From Craterostigma plantagineum (Eukaryota; Streptophyta; Magnoliopsida; Lamiales; Linderniaceae), in the NCBI GenBank assembly GCA_027422505.1, contig JAPQWV010001126.1, forward strand, positions 58,001-122,000: 64,000 bases of DNA. The letters run 5' to 3'. The stretch's first letter is position 1, and every line of letters begins with the position of its first letter. The translations under genes were made by a program, and so were the position numbers. This document shows positions 23,468-37,104 of the stretch, in pieces. The notes beneath the pieces were generated by a model that was not told where the DNA came from, made no database searches, and saw nothing but the letters and a program-made list of their open reading frames with translations.

Positions 23468-25257
23468 CAATAGGCGACGGCACTATAGGCGACGGGTTTG
23501 CAAAATCCGTCGCCTATAATGGATGCGGTGGCATTATGGTAATTTTATTTAAGTGTCGACGATTATAGGCGCCGGTCGTTGTGACGAAACCGTCGCCTGT
23601 GAGTTTAGTAACTCTTCGGCGACATTTGGTAACAAAAAACGTGTCGCCAACTATTTTACTTGTTTAAAAAACATTTCTCTTCTCACATGGGCGACGGTTG
23701 TTTCGCTACGAAGGCGTCGCACAAATTAAATTTTTTTGTTTGGGTATGGGCGACTCATATTGGTAACACAAATTAAACATGAGTCGCCCATGAGGGAATT
23801 TTATATTTTTTAATTTAGGTATTGGCGACTCATGTTACACGAATGAGTCGCCCATGCACGTGCTTTAATTTTTTATTTTGTTTAACATAGGCGACTCGTG
23901 TTAACGGAACATGAGTCGCCCATGATGGAATTTTATATTTTTTAATTTAGGTATGGGCGACTCATGTTACCCGAATGTGTCGCCCAAGGGTTGTAGCATA
24001 GGCGACTCATATTTAGCAAACATGAGTCGCCTATGCACGTGCTTCAATTTTTTTTTTTTCTGTATGCGCGACGCATGTTACCGGACATGAGTCGCCTATG
24101 CTTCTCTTGCCGTATAGGCGACGCTTGTTAGTTTTACATGAGTCGCCCATGAGTTATATAAGTTTGGGCGCCCGTTACGTATTTTTCCTAACAACCGTCG
24201 CCCATAGCTTTTATAAACCCTTCCCGTTAAGAGCAGCTCATACGAAGCAGCCGCCGCACCACTCTCTCCATCAAAGGCGATTTCTCCCGAGGAGAACACG
24301 GTAACACCCTTACAACTCATTATCTTCTACTAAACTTATATATTTAGTGCTTTAAAGTTTCGAAATTTTGAAAACTTGGAAATATTATTTTTAGCTTTTA
24401 GGCGATTTTGGGGCTTAATTTTAGCGATTTGAGGTTACGTTTAGGCTTAGGCTTGTGTAATATTCGATTTGAGGTTGATATGAAGCTTGATTAATGCGAA
24501 AAAAGTGGCAAAATTTTGGTTTTTGGGCTTATATTGAGTTCGAATTTTTCGAAGTTTGAGGTATTGCGATTTCGTGGCTTAGTTTCTACGATTTGAGGCT
24601 CATGTTTGTATTACATTCGATTTGAGGTTGATATGGACATTGATTAATGCGAAAAAGTGGCGAAATTTTGGTTTTTCAGCTTATATTGAGATTTTTCGAA
24701 GTTGGAGGTATTTTATGCATTTTCGAGGCTTAGTTTCTACGATTTGAGCTCATGTTTGTGTTATATTTGATTTGAGGTTGATATGGACATTGATTAATAC
24801 GAAAGAAGTGACGAAATTTTTGGTTCCTTGAATGGTCATGCAATGAAGGCAAAAACTTTGGTTCCTTAATTAATTCGAAGTAATGTGAATATAACTCGAA
24901 TTGGTTTGAATTAATAGGTATATAATTCTAATTAAATAAAATAAAGAACAAAAAATATTAGGAAAATAAATAATAATTCAAATAAATTCGAATTATTTGG
25001 AATAATTCGAATTAATATGAATTAATTTAAGTTAATATGAAAAATTCGAATTAATTACAACACGAATAAAAATATAAATCAAGAAACTATTAAAATAGTT
25101 AAAATAAAAAATTCAAATTATTTTGAAATAATAGGATTATAATTCGAACTAATACTATTTAATATGAATATAACAATTTAACTCGAATTAATAGGAATAT
25201 AAGTCGAACTAACTAAAACTAAAAAAAAATAAATTATAACTTTAATAAAATAATAAG
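23468..25257 (+). repeat. Short unit u9 (no optional module, beta)
   Basis: At 1790 bp this is the minimal ladder class. Unlike other minimal units except u20 it keeps TATTTTG before the terminal module (near 23874), so it arose by a different deletion crossover from u12, u15, u23, u26 and u27. It lacks one C in GTGTCGCCAAC near 23643 and one G in the leader near 24256. TATA is at 24208-24217. Confidence 0.85.
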
Positions 25258-27188
25258 CAATAGGCGACGGCACTATAGGCGACGGGTTTGCAAAATCCGT
25301 CGCCTATAATGGATGCGGTGGCATTATGGTAATTTTATTTAAGTGTCGACGATTATAGGCGCCGGTCGTTGTGACGAAACCGTCGCCTGTGAGTTTAGTA
25401 ACTCTTCGGCGACATTTGGTAACAAAAAACGTGTCGCCCAACTATTTTACTTGTTTAAAAAACATTTCTCTTCTCACATGGGCGACGGTTGTTTCGCTAC
25501 GAAGGCGTCGCACAAATTAAATTTTTTTTGTTTGGGTATGGGCGACTCATATTGGTAACACAAATTAAACATGAGTCGCCCATGAGGGAATTTTATATTT
25601 TTTAATTTAGGTATTGGCGACTCATGTTACACGAATGAGTCGCCCATGCACGTGCTTTAATTTTTTATTTTGTTTAACATAGGCGACTCATGTTAACGGA
25701 ACATGAGTCGCCCATGATGGAATTTTATTTTTTTAATTTAGGTATGGGCGACTCATGTTACCCGAATGAGTCGCCCATGCACGTGCTTTAATTTTTTTTT
25801 GTTTAACATAGGCGACTCGTGTTAACGGAACATGAGTCGCCCATGATGGAATTTTATATTTTTTAATTTAGGTATGGGCGACTCATGTTACCCGAATGTG
25901 TCGCCCAAGGGTTGTAGCATAGGCGACTCATATTTAGCAAACATGAGTCGCCCATGCACGTGCTTCAATTTTTTTTTTTTTTTTTGTTTCTGTATGCGCG
26001 ACGCATGTTACCGGACATGAGTCGCCTATGCTTCTCTTGCCGTATAGGCGACGCTTGTTAGTTTTACATGAGTCGCCCATGAGTTATTTAAGTTTGGGCG
26101 CCCGTTACGTATTTTTCCTAACAACCGTCGCCCATAGCTTTTATAAACCCTTCCCGTTAAGAGCAGCTCATACGAAGCAGCCGCCGGCACCACTCTCTCC
26201 ATCAAAGGCGATTTCTCCCGAGGAGAACACGGTAACAGCCTTACAACTCATTATCTTCTACTAAACTTATATATTTAGTGCTTTAAAGTTTCGAAATTTT
26301 GAAAACTTGGAAATATTATTTTTAGCTTTTAGGCGATTTTGGGGCTTAATTTTAGCGATTTGAGGTTACGTTTAGGCTTAGGCTTGTGTAATATTCGATT
26401 TGAGGTTGATATGAAGCTTGATTAATGCGAAAAAAGTGGCAAAATTTTGGTTTTTGGGCTTATATTGAGTTCGAATTTTTCGAAGTTTGAGGTATTGCGA
26501 TTTCGTGGCTTAGTTTCTACGATTTGAGGCTCATGTTTGTATTACATTCGATTTGAGGTTGATATGGACATTGATTAATGCGAAAAAAGTGGCGAAATTT
26601 TGGTTTTTCAGCTTATATTGAGATTTTTCGAAGTTGGAGGTATTTTATGCATTTTCGAGTCTTAGTTTCTACGATTTGAGCTCATGTTTGTGTTATATTT
26701 GATTTGAGGTTGATATGGACATTGATTAATACGAAAGAAGTGACGAAATTTTTGGTTCCTTGAATGGTCATGCAATGAAGGCAAAAACTTTGGTTCCTTA
26801 ATTAATTCGAAGTAATGTGAATATAACTCGAATTGGTTTGAATTAATAGGTATATAATTCTAATTAAATAAAATAAAGAACAAAAAATATTAGGAAAATA
26901 AATAATAATTCAAATAAATTCGAATTATTTGGAATAATTCGAATTAATATGAATTAATTTAAGTTAATATGAAAAATTCGAATTAATTACAACACGAATA
27001 AAAATATAAATCAAGAAACTATTAAAATAGTTAAAATAAAAAATTCAAATTATTTTGAAATAATAGGATTATAATTCGAACTAATACTATTTAATATGAA
27101 TATAACAATTTAACTCGAATTAATAGGAATATAAGTCGAACTAACTAAAACTAAAAAAAATAAATTATAACTTTAATAAAATAATAAG
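25258..27188 (+). repeat. Short unit u10 (one module a, beta)
   Basis: At 1931 bp it is one of only two units with a single a module; the other is its higher-order partner u21. Private changes are GTAACAGCC after the donor (near 26235) and TTCGAGTCTTAG near 26657, the latter shared with u11. The T run near 25970 is unusually long. TATA is at 26138-26147. Confidence 0.85.
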
Positions 27189-29304
27189 CAATAGGCGACG
27201 GCACTATAGGCGACGGGTTTGCAAAATCCGTCGCCTATAATGGATGCGGTGGCATTATGGTAATTTTATTTAAGTGTCGACGATTATAGGCGCCGGTCGT
27301 TGTGACGAAACCGTCGCCTGTGAGTTTAGTAACTCTTCGGCGACATTTGGTAACAAAAAACGTGTCGCCCAACTATTTTACTTGTTTAAAAAACATTTCT
27401 CTTCTCACATGGGCGACGGTTGTTTCGCTACGAAGGCGTCGCACAAATTAAATTTTTTTTGTTTGGGTATGGGCGACTCATATTGGTAACACAAATTAAA
27501 CATGAGTCGCCCATGAGGGAATTTTATATTTTTTAATTTAGGTATTGGCGACTCATGTTACACGAATGAGTCGCCCATGCACGTGCTTTAATTATTTTTT
27601 GTTTAACATAGGCGACTCATGTTAACGGAACATGAGTCGCCCATGATGGAATTTTATATTTTTTAATTTAGGTATGGGCGACTCATGTTACCCGAATGAG
27701 TCGCCCATGCACGTGCTTTAATTTTTCTTTTGTTTAACATAGGCGACTCATGTTAACGGAACATAAGTCGCCCATGCACGTGCTCTAATTTTTTTTTGTA
27801 TAACATAGGCGACTCATGTTAACGGAACATGTGTCGCCCATGATGGAATTTTATATTTTTTAATTTAGGTATGGGCGACTCATGTTACCCGAATGAGTCG
27901 CCCATGCACGTGCTTTAATTTTTTTTGTTTAACATAGGCGACTCGTGTTAACGGAACATGAGTCGCCCATGATGGAATTTTATATTTTTTAATTTAGGTA
28001 TGGGCGACTCATGTTACCCGAATGTGTCGCCCAAGGGTTGTAGCATAGGCGACTCATATTTAGCAAACATGAGTCGCCCATGCACGTGCTTCAATTTTTT
28101 TTTGTTTCTGTATGCGCGACGCATGTTACCGGACATGAGTCGCCTATGCTTCTCTTGCCGTATAGGCGACGCTTGTTAGTTTTACATGAGTCGCCCATGA
28201 GTTATTTAAGTTTGGGCGCCCGTTACGTATTTTTCCTAACAACCGTCACCCATAGCTTTTATAAACCCTTCCCGTTAAGAGCAGCTCATACGAAGCAGCC
28301 GCCGGCACCACTCTCTCCATCAAAGGCGATTTCTCCCGAGGAGAACACGGTAACACCCTTACAACTCATTATCTTCTACTAAACTTATATATTTAGTGCT
28401 TTAAAGTTTCGAAATTTTGAAAACTTGGAAATATTATTTTTAGCTTTTAGGCGATTTTGGGGCTTAATTTTAGCGATTTGAGGTTACGTTTAGGCTTAGG
28501 CTTGTGTAATATTCGATTTGAGGTTGATATGAAGCTTGATTAATGCGAAAAAGTGGCAAAATTTTGGTTTTTGGGCTTATATTGAGTTCGAATTTTTCGA
28601 AGTTTGAGGTATTGCGATTTCGTGGCTTAGTTTCTACGATTTGAGGCTCATGTTTGTATTACATTCGATTTGAGGTTGATATGGACATTGATTAATGCGA
28701 AAAAAGTGGCGAAATTTTGGTTTTTCAGCTTATATTGAGATTTTTCGAAGTTGGAGGTATTTTATGCATTTTCGAGTCTTAGTTTCTACGATTTGAGCTC
28801 ATGTTTGTGTTATATTTGATTTGAGGTTGATATGGACATTGATTAATACGAAAGAAGTGACGAAATTTTTGGTTCCTTGAATGGTCATGCAATGAAGGCA
28901 AAACTTTGGTTCCTTAATTAATTCGAAGTAATGTGAATATAACTCGAATTGGTTTGAATTAATAGGTATATAATTCTAATTAAATAAAATAAAGAACAAA
29001 AAATATTAGGAAAATAAATAATAATTCAAATAAATTCGAATTATTTGGAATAATTCGAATTAATATGAATTAATTTAAGTTAATATGAAAAATTCGAATT
29101 AATTACAACACGAATAAAAATATAAATCAAGAAACTATTAAAATAGTTAAAATAAAAAATTCAAATTATTTTGAAATAATAGGATTATAATTCGAACTAA
29201 TACTATTTAATATGAATATAACAATTTAACTCAATTAATAGGAATATAAGTCGAACTAACTAAAACTAAAAAAAAATAAATTATAACTTTAATAAAATAA
29301 TAAG
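27189..29304 (+). repeat. Short unit u11 (a-b-a, beta)
   Basis: It shares TTCGAGTCTTAG (near 28773) with u10, indicating local conversion or duplication between neighbours. The first spacer reads AATTATTTTTTG near 27590. CCGTCACCC near 28245 breaks one hairpin arm upstream of the TATA box at 28256-28265. Confidence 0.85.
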
Positions 29305-31093
29305 CAATAGGCGACGGCACTATAGGCGACGGGTTTGCAAAATCCGTCGCCTATAATGGATGCGGTGGCATTATGGTAATTTTATTTAAGTGTCGACGAT
29401 TATAGGCGCCGGTCGTTGTGACGAAACCGTCGCCTGTGAGTTTAGTAACTCTTCGGCGACATTTGGTAACAAAAAACGTGTCGCCCAACTATTTTACTTG
29501 TTTAAAAAACATTTCTCTTCTCACATGGGCGACGGTTGTTTCGCTACGAAGGCGTCGCACAAATAAATTTTTTTGTTTTGGTATGGGCGACTCATATTGG
29601 TAACACAAATTAAACATGAGTCGCCCATGAGGGAATTTTATATTTTTTAATTTAGGTATTGGCGACTCATGTTACACGAATGAGTCGCCCATGCACGTGC
29701 TTTAATTTTTTTTTGTTTAACATAGGCGACTCGTGTTAACGGAACATGAGTCGCCCATGATGGAATTTTATATTTTTTAATTTAGGTATGGGCGACTCAT
29801 GTTACCCGAATGTGTCGCCCAAGGGTTGTAGCATAGGCGACTCATATTTAGCAAACATGAGTCGCCCATGCACGTGCTTCAATTTTTTTTTTTTGTTTCT
29901 GTATGCGCGACGCATGTTACCGGACATGAGTCGCCTATGCTTCTCTTGCCGTATAGGCGACGCTTGTTAGTTTTACATGAGTCGCCCATGAGTTATTTAA
30001 GTTTGGGCGCCCGTTACGTATTTTTCCTAACAACCGTCGCCCATAGCTTTTATAAACCCTTCCCGTTAAGAGCAGCTCATACGAAGCAGCCGCCGGCACC
30101 ACTCTCTCCATCAAAGGCGATTTCTCCCGAGGAGAACACGGTAACACCCTTACAACTCATTATCTTCTACTAAACTTATATATTTAGTGCTTTAAAGTTT
30201 CGAAATTTTGAAAACTTGGAAATATTATTTTTAGCTTTTAGGCGATTTTGGGGCTTAATTTTAGCGATTTGAGGTTACGTTTAGGCTTAGGCTTGTGTAA
30301 TATTCGATTTGAGGTTGATATGAAGCTTGATTAATGCGAAAAAAGTGGCAAAATTTTGGTTTTTGGGCTTATATTGAGTTCGAATTTTTCGAAGTTTGAG
30401 GTATTGCGATTTCGTGGCTTAGTTTCTACGATTTGAGGCTCATGTTTGTATTACATTCGATTTGAGGTTGATATGGACATTGATTAATGCGAAAAAAGTG
30501 GCGAAATTTTGGTTTTTCAGCTTATATTGAGATTTTTCGAAGTTGGAGGTATTTTATGCATTTTCGAGGCTTAGTTTCTACGATTTGAGCTCATGTTTGT
30601 GTTATATTTGATTTGAGGTTGATATGGACATTGATTAATACGAAAGAAGTGACGAAATTTTTGGTTCCTTGAATGGTCATGCAATGAAGGCAAAAACTTT
30701 GGTTCCTTAATTAATTCGAAGTAATGTGAATATAACTCGAATTGGTTTGAATTAATAGGTATATAATTCTAATTAAATAAAATAAAGAACAAAAAATATT
30801 AGGAAATAAATAATAATTCAAATAAATTCGAATTATTTGGAATAATTCGAATTAATATGAATTAATTTAAGTTAATATGAAAAATTCGAATTAATTACAA
30901 CACGAATAAAAATATAAATCAAGAAACTATTAAAATAGTTAAAATAAAAAATTCAAATTATTTTGAAATAATAGGATTATAATTCGAACTAATACTATTT
31001 AATATGAATATAACAATTTAACTCGAATTAATAGGAATATAAGTCGAACTAACTAAAACTAAAAAAAAATTATAACTTTAATAAAATAATAAG
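29305..31093 (+). repeat. Short unit u12 (no optional module, beta)
   Basis: It is a minimal 1789-bp unit. It carries GTTTTGGTATGGG near 29574 instead of GTTTGGGTATGGG, a change I see elsewhere only in u23, its higher-order partner. CACAAATAAAT near 29560 is one base shorter than the common form. TATA is at 30047-30056. Confidence 0.85.
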
Positions 31094-33209
31094 CAATAGG
31101 CGACGGCACTATAGGCGACGGGTTTGCAAAATCCGTCGCCTATAATGGATGCGGTGGCATTATGGTAATTTTATTTAAGTGTCGACGATTATAGGCGCCG
31201 GTCGTTGTGACGAAACCGTCGCCTGTGAGTTTAGTAACTCTTCGGCGACATTTGGTAACAAAAAACGTGTCGCCCAACTATTTTACTTGTTTAAAAAACA
31301 TTTCTCTTCTCACATGGGCGACGGTTGTTTCGCTACGAAGGCGTCGCACAAATAAATTTTTTTTGTTTGGGTATGGGCGACTCATATTGGTAACACAAAT
31401 TAAACATGAGTCGCCCATGAGGGAATTTTATATTTTTTAATTTAGGTATTGGCGACTCATGTTACACGAATGAGTCGCCCATGCACGTGCTTTAATTTTT
31501 TATTTTGTTTAACATAGGCGACTCATGTTAACGGAACATGAGTCGCCCATGATGGAATTTTATATTTTTTAATTTAGGTATGGGCGACTCATGTTACCCG
31601 AATGAGTCGCCCATGCACGTGCTTTAATTTTTCTTTTGTTTAACATAGGCGACTCATGTTAACGGAACATAAGTCGCCCATGCACGTGCTTTAATTTTTT
31701 TTTTGTATAACATAGGCGACTCATGTTAACGGAACATGAGTCGCCCATGATGGAATTTTATATTTTTTAATTTAGTATGGGCGACTCATGTTACCCGAAT
31801 GAGTCGCCCATGCACGTGCTTTAATTTTTTTTTGTTTAACATAGGCGACTCGTGTTAACGGAACATGAGTCGCCCATGATGGAATTTTATATTTTTTAAT
31901 TTAGGTATGGGCGACTCATGTTACCCGTGTCGCCCAAGGGTTGTAGCATAGGCGACTCATATTTAGCAAACATGAGTCGCCCATGCACGTGCTTCAATTT
32001 TTTTTTTTGTTTCTGTATGCGCGACGCATGTTACCGGACATGAGTCGCCTATGCTTCTCTTGCCGTATAGGCGACGCTTGTTAGTTTTACATGAGTCGCC
32101 CATGAGTTATTTAAGTTTGGGCGCCCGTTACGTATTTTTCCTAACAACCGTCGCCCATAGCTTTTATAAACCCTTCCCGTTAAGAGCAGCTCATACGAAG
32201 CAGCCGCCGGCACCACTCTCTCCATCAAAGGCGATTTCTCCCGAGGAGAACACGGTAACACCCTTACAACTCATTATCTTCTACTAAACTTATATATTTA
32301 GTGCTTTAAAGTTTCGAAATTTTGAAAACTTGGAAATATTATTTTTAGCTTTTAGGCGATTTTGGGGCTTAATTTTAGCGATTTGAGGTTACGTTTAGGC
32401 TTAGGCTTGTGTAATATTCGATTTGAGGTTGATATGAAGCTTGATTAATGCGAAAAAAGTGGCAAAATTTTGGTTTTTGGGCTTATATTGAGTTCGAATT
32501 TTTCGAAGTTTGAGGTATTGCGATTTCGTGGCTTAGTTTCTACGATTTGAGGCTCATGTTTGTATTACATTCGATTTGAGGTTGATATGGACATTGATTA
32601 ATGCGAAAAAGTGGCGAAATTTTGGTTTTTCAGCTTATATTGAGATTTTTCGAAGTTGGAGGTATTTTATGCATTTTCGAGGCTTAGTTTCTACGATTTG
32701 AGCTCATGTTTGTGTTATATTTGATTTGAGGTTGATATGGACATTGATTAATACGAAAGAAGTGACGAAATTTTTGGTTCCTTGAATGGTCATGCAATGA
32801 AGGCAAAAACTTTGGTTCCTTAATTAATTCGAAGTAATGTGAATATAACTCGAATTGGTTTGAATTAATAGGTATATAATTCTAATTAAATAAAATAAAG
32901 AACAAAAATATTAGGAAAATAAATAATAATTCAAATAAATTCGAATTATTTGGAATAATTCGAATTAATATGAATTAATTTAAGTTAATATGAAAAATTC
33001 GAATTAATTACAACACGAATAAAAATATAAATCAAGAAACTATTAAAATAGTTAAAATAAAAAATTCAAATTATTTTGAAATAATAGGATTATAATTCGA
33101 ACTAATACTATTTAATATGAATATAACAATTTAACTCGAATTAATAGGAATATAAGTCGAACTAACTAAAACTAAAAAAAATAAATTATAACTTTAATAA
33201 AATAATAAG
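31094..33209 (+). repeat. Short unit u13 (a-b-a, beta)
   Basis: The last module before the promoter is shortened to TTACCCGTGTCGCCC at 31921; the partner u24 is also shortened at this exact site (54161). It shares the CACAAATAAAT form with u12. TATA is at 32161-32170. Confidence 0.85.
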
Positions 33210-35311
33210 CAATAGGCGACGGCACTATAGGCGACGGGTTTGCAAAATCCGTCGCCTATAATGGATGCGGTGGCATTATGGTAATTTTATTTAAGTGTCG
33301 ACGATTATAGGCGCCGGTCGTTGTGACGAAACCGTCGCCTGTGAGTTTAGTCACTCTTCGGCGACATTTGGTAACAAAAAACGTGTCGCCCAACTATTTT
33401 ACTTGTTTAAAAAACATTTCTCTTCTCACATGGGCGACGGTTGTTTCGCTACGAAGGCGTCGCACAAATTAAATTTTTTTGTTTGGGTATGGGCGACTCA
33501 TATTGGTAACACAAATTAAACATGAGTCGCCCATGAGGGAATTTTATATTTTTTAATTTAGGTATTGGCGACTCATGTTACACGAATGAGTCGCCCATGC
33601 ACGTGCTTTAATTTTTTATTTTGTTTAACATAGGCGACTCATGTTAACGGAACATGAGTCGCCCATGATGGAATTTTATATTTTTTAATTTAGGTATGGG
33701 CGACTCATGTTACCCGAATGAGTCGCCCATGCACGTGCTTTAATTTTTCTTTTGTTTAACATAGGCGACTCATGTTAACGGAACATAAGTCGCCCATGCA
33801 CGTGCTTTAATTTTTTTTTTGTATAACATAGGCGACTCATGTTAACGGAACATGAGTCGCCCATGATGGAATTTTATATTTTTTAATTTAGGTATGGGCG
33901 ACTCATGTTACCCGAATGAGTCGCCCATGCACGTGCTTTAATTTTTTTTGTTTAACATAGGCGACTCGTGTTAACGGAACATGAGTCGCCCATGATGGAA
34001 TTTTATATTTTTTAATTTAGGTATGGGCGACTCATGTTACCCGAATGTGTCGCCCAAGGGTTGTAGCATAGGCGACTCATATTTAGCAAACATGAGTCGC
34101 CCATGCACGTGCTTCAATTTTTTTTTGTTTCTGTATGCGCGACGCATGTTACCGGACATGAGTCGCCTATGCTTCTCTTGCCGTATAGGCGACGCTTGTT
34201 AGTTTTACATGAGTCGCCCATGAGTTATTTAAGTTTGGGCGCCCGTTACGTATTTTTCCTAACAACCGTCGCCCATAGCTTTTATAAACCCTTCCCGTTA
34301 AGAGCAGCTCATACGAAGCAGCCGCCGGCACCACTCTCTCCATCAAGGCGATTTCTCCCGAGGAGAACACGGTAACATTCGATTTTTTAGGCGATTTTGG
34401 GGCTACTCTCCATCAAGTTTCGAAATTTTGAAAACTTGGAAATATTATTTTTAGCTTTTAGGCGATTTTGGGGCTTAATTTTAGCGATTTGAGGTTACGT
34501 TTAGGCTTAGGCTTGTGTAATATTCGATTTGAGGTTGATATGAAGCTTGATTAATGCGAAAAAAAGTGGCAAAATTTTGGTTTTTGGGCTTATATTGAGT
34601 TCGATTTTTCGAAGTTTGAGGTATTGCGATTTCGTGGCTTAGTTTCTACGATTTGAGGCTCATGTTTGTATTACATTCGATTTGAGGTTGATATGGACAT
34701 TGATTAATGCGAAAAAGTGGCGAAATTTTGGTTTTTCAGCTTATATTGAGATTTTTCGAAGTTGGAGGTATTTTATGCATTTTCGAGGCTTAGTTTTCTA
34801 CGATTTGAGCTCATGTTTGTGTTATATTTGATTTGAGGTTGATATGGACATTGATTAATACGAAAGAAGTGACGAAATTTTTGGTTCCTTGAATGGTCAT
34901 GCAATGAAGGCAAAAACTTTGGTTCCTTAATTAATTCGAAGTAATGTGAATATAACTCGAATTGGTTTGAATTAATAGGTATATAATTCTAATTAAATAA
35001 AATAAGAACAAAAAATATTAGGAAAATAAATAATATTCAAATAAATTCGAATTATTTGAATAATTCGAATTATATGAATTAATTTAAGTTAATATGAAAA
35101 ATTCGAATTAATTACAACACGAATAAAAATATAAATCAAGAAACTATTAAAATAGTTAAAATAAAAATTCAAATTATTTTGAAATAATAGGATTATAATT
35201 CGAACTAATACTATTTAATATGAATATAACAATTTAACTCGAATTAATAGGAATATAAGTCGAACTAACTAAAACTAAAAAAAATAATTATAACTTTAAT
35301 AAAATAATAAG
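33210..35311 (+). repeat. Short unit u14 (a-b-a, alpha leader tract)
   Basis: This unit, inside the beta run, carries the alpha sequence after the donor (34377-34416) and the alpha-like TTCGATTTTTCG near 34599, so the converted tract is at least about 220 bp. The CACAAATTAAAT form is ancestral, unlike its neighbours u13 and u15. The AT-rich tail after about 34985 is damaged by many single-base losses. TATA is at 34279-34288. Confidence 0.85.
34377..34416 (+). other. Alpha leader tract in u14
   Basis: After GTAAC the sequence runs ATTCGATTTTTTAGGCG to ACTCTCCATCAA instead of the beta sequence found in neighbouring units. The alpha form contains second copies of GGCGATTTTGGGGCT and CTCTCCATCAA, both of which also occur within about 100 bp, so it looks like a local template-switch product. 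Confidence 0.8.
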
Positions 35312-37104
35312 CAATAGGCGACGGCACTATAGGCGACGGGTTTGCAAAATCCGTCGCCTATAATGGATCGGTGGCATTATGGTAATTTTATTTAAGTGTC
35401 GACGATTATAGGCGCCGGTCGTTGTGACGAAACCGTCGCCTGTGAGTTTAGTAACTCTTCGGCGACATTTGGTAACAAAAACGTGTCGCCCAACTATTTT
35501 ACTTGTTTAAAAAACATTTCTCTTCTCACATGGGCGACGGTTGTTTCGCTACGAAGGCGTCGCACAAATAAATTTTTTTTGTTTGGGTATGGGCGAACTC
35601 ATATTGGTAACACAAATTACCATGAGTCGCCCATGAGGGAATTTTATATTTTTTAATTTAGGTATTGGCGACTCATGTTACACGAATAGTCGCCCATGCA
35701 CGTGCTTTAATTTTTTTTTGTTTAACATAGGCGACTCGTGTTAACGGAACATGAGTCGCCCATGACTGGAATTTTATATTTTTTAATTTAGGTATGGGCG
35801 ACTCATGTTCCCCGCATGTGTCGCCCAAGGGTTGTAGCATAGGCGACTCATATTTAGCAAACATGAGTCGCCCATGCACGTGCTTCAATTTTTTTTTTGT
35901 TTCTGTATGCGCGACGCATGTTAACGGACATGAGTCGCCTATGCTTCTCTTGCCGTATGGCGACGCTTGTTAGTTTTACATGAGTCGCCCATGAGTTTTT
36001 TTAAGTTTGGGCGCCCGTTACGTATTTTTCCTAACAACCGTCGCCCATAGCTTTTTTTATAAACCCTTCCCGTTAAGAGGCAGCTCATACGAAGCAGCCG
36101 CCGGCACCACTCTCTCCATCAAAGGCGATTTCTCCTAGGAAACACGTAAACACCCTTACAACTCATTATCTTCTACTAACTTATATATTTAGTGCTTTAA
36201 AGTTTCAAATTTTGAAAACTTGGAAATATTATTTTTAGCTTTTAGGCGATTTTGGGGCTTAATTTTAGCGATTTGAGTTACGTTAGGCTTAGGCTTGTGT
36301 AATATTCGATTTGAGGTTGATATAAGCTTGATTAATGCGAAAAAAGTGGCAAAATTTTGGTTTTTGGGCTTATATTGAGTTCGAATTTTTCGAAGTTTGA
36401 GGTATTGCGATTTCGTGGCTTAGTTTCTACGATTTGAGGCTCATGTTTGTATTACATTCGATTTGAGGTTGATATGGACATTGATTAATGCGAAAAAGTG
36501 GCGAAATTTTGGTTTTTCAGCTTATATTGAGATTTTTCGAAGTTGGAGTATTTTTATGCATTTTCGAGGCTTAGTTTTCTACGATTTGAGCTCAATGTTT
36601 GTGTTATATTTGATTTGAGGTTGATATGGACATTGATTAATACGAAAGAAGTGACGAAAATTTTGGTTCCTTGAATGGTCATGCAATGAAGGCAAAAACT
36701 TTGGTTCCTTAATTAATTCGAATAATGTGAATATAACTCGAATTGGTTTGAATTAATAGGTATATAATTCTAATTAAATAAAATAAGAACAAAAATATTA
36801 GGAAAATAAATAATAATTCAAATAAATTCGAATTATTTGGAATAATTCGAATTAATATGAATTAATTTAAGTTATATGAAAAATTCGAATTAATTACAAC
36901 ACGAATAAAAATATAAATCAAGAAACTATTAAATAGTTAAAATAAAAAATTCAAATTATTTTGAAATAATAGGATTATAATTCGAACTAATACTATTTAA
37001 TATGATATAACAATTTAACTCGAATTAATAGGAATATAAGTCGAACTAACTATGTTACACGAATGAGTCGCCCATGCACGTGCTTTAATTTTTTTTTTAA
37101 TAAG
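35312..37104 (+). repeat. Short unit u15 (no optional module, beta, many indels)
   Basis: It is a minimal class unit of 1793 bp, but its sequence is peppered with changes unique to it: GGGCGAACTC near 35592, TTCCCCGCATG near 35808, TTCTCCTAGGAAACACG near 36129 and a longer T run in the TATA region (36051-36063). The spread of single-base indels through all segments suggests consensus error. Its right end carries the 46-bp misplaced segment at 37053-37098. Confidence 0.8.
37053..37098 (+). other. Misplaced subterminal fragment at the u15/u16 junction
   Basis: The last about 35 bp of the AT-rich tail are replaced by TGTTACACGAATGAGTCGCC and the following spacer with its CACGTG, a piece that normally sits in the first hairpin of the subterminal array. 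No other junction shows this. It is either a recombination scar or an assembly or correction error; the surrounding indels favour the second. Confidence 0.6.
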
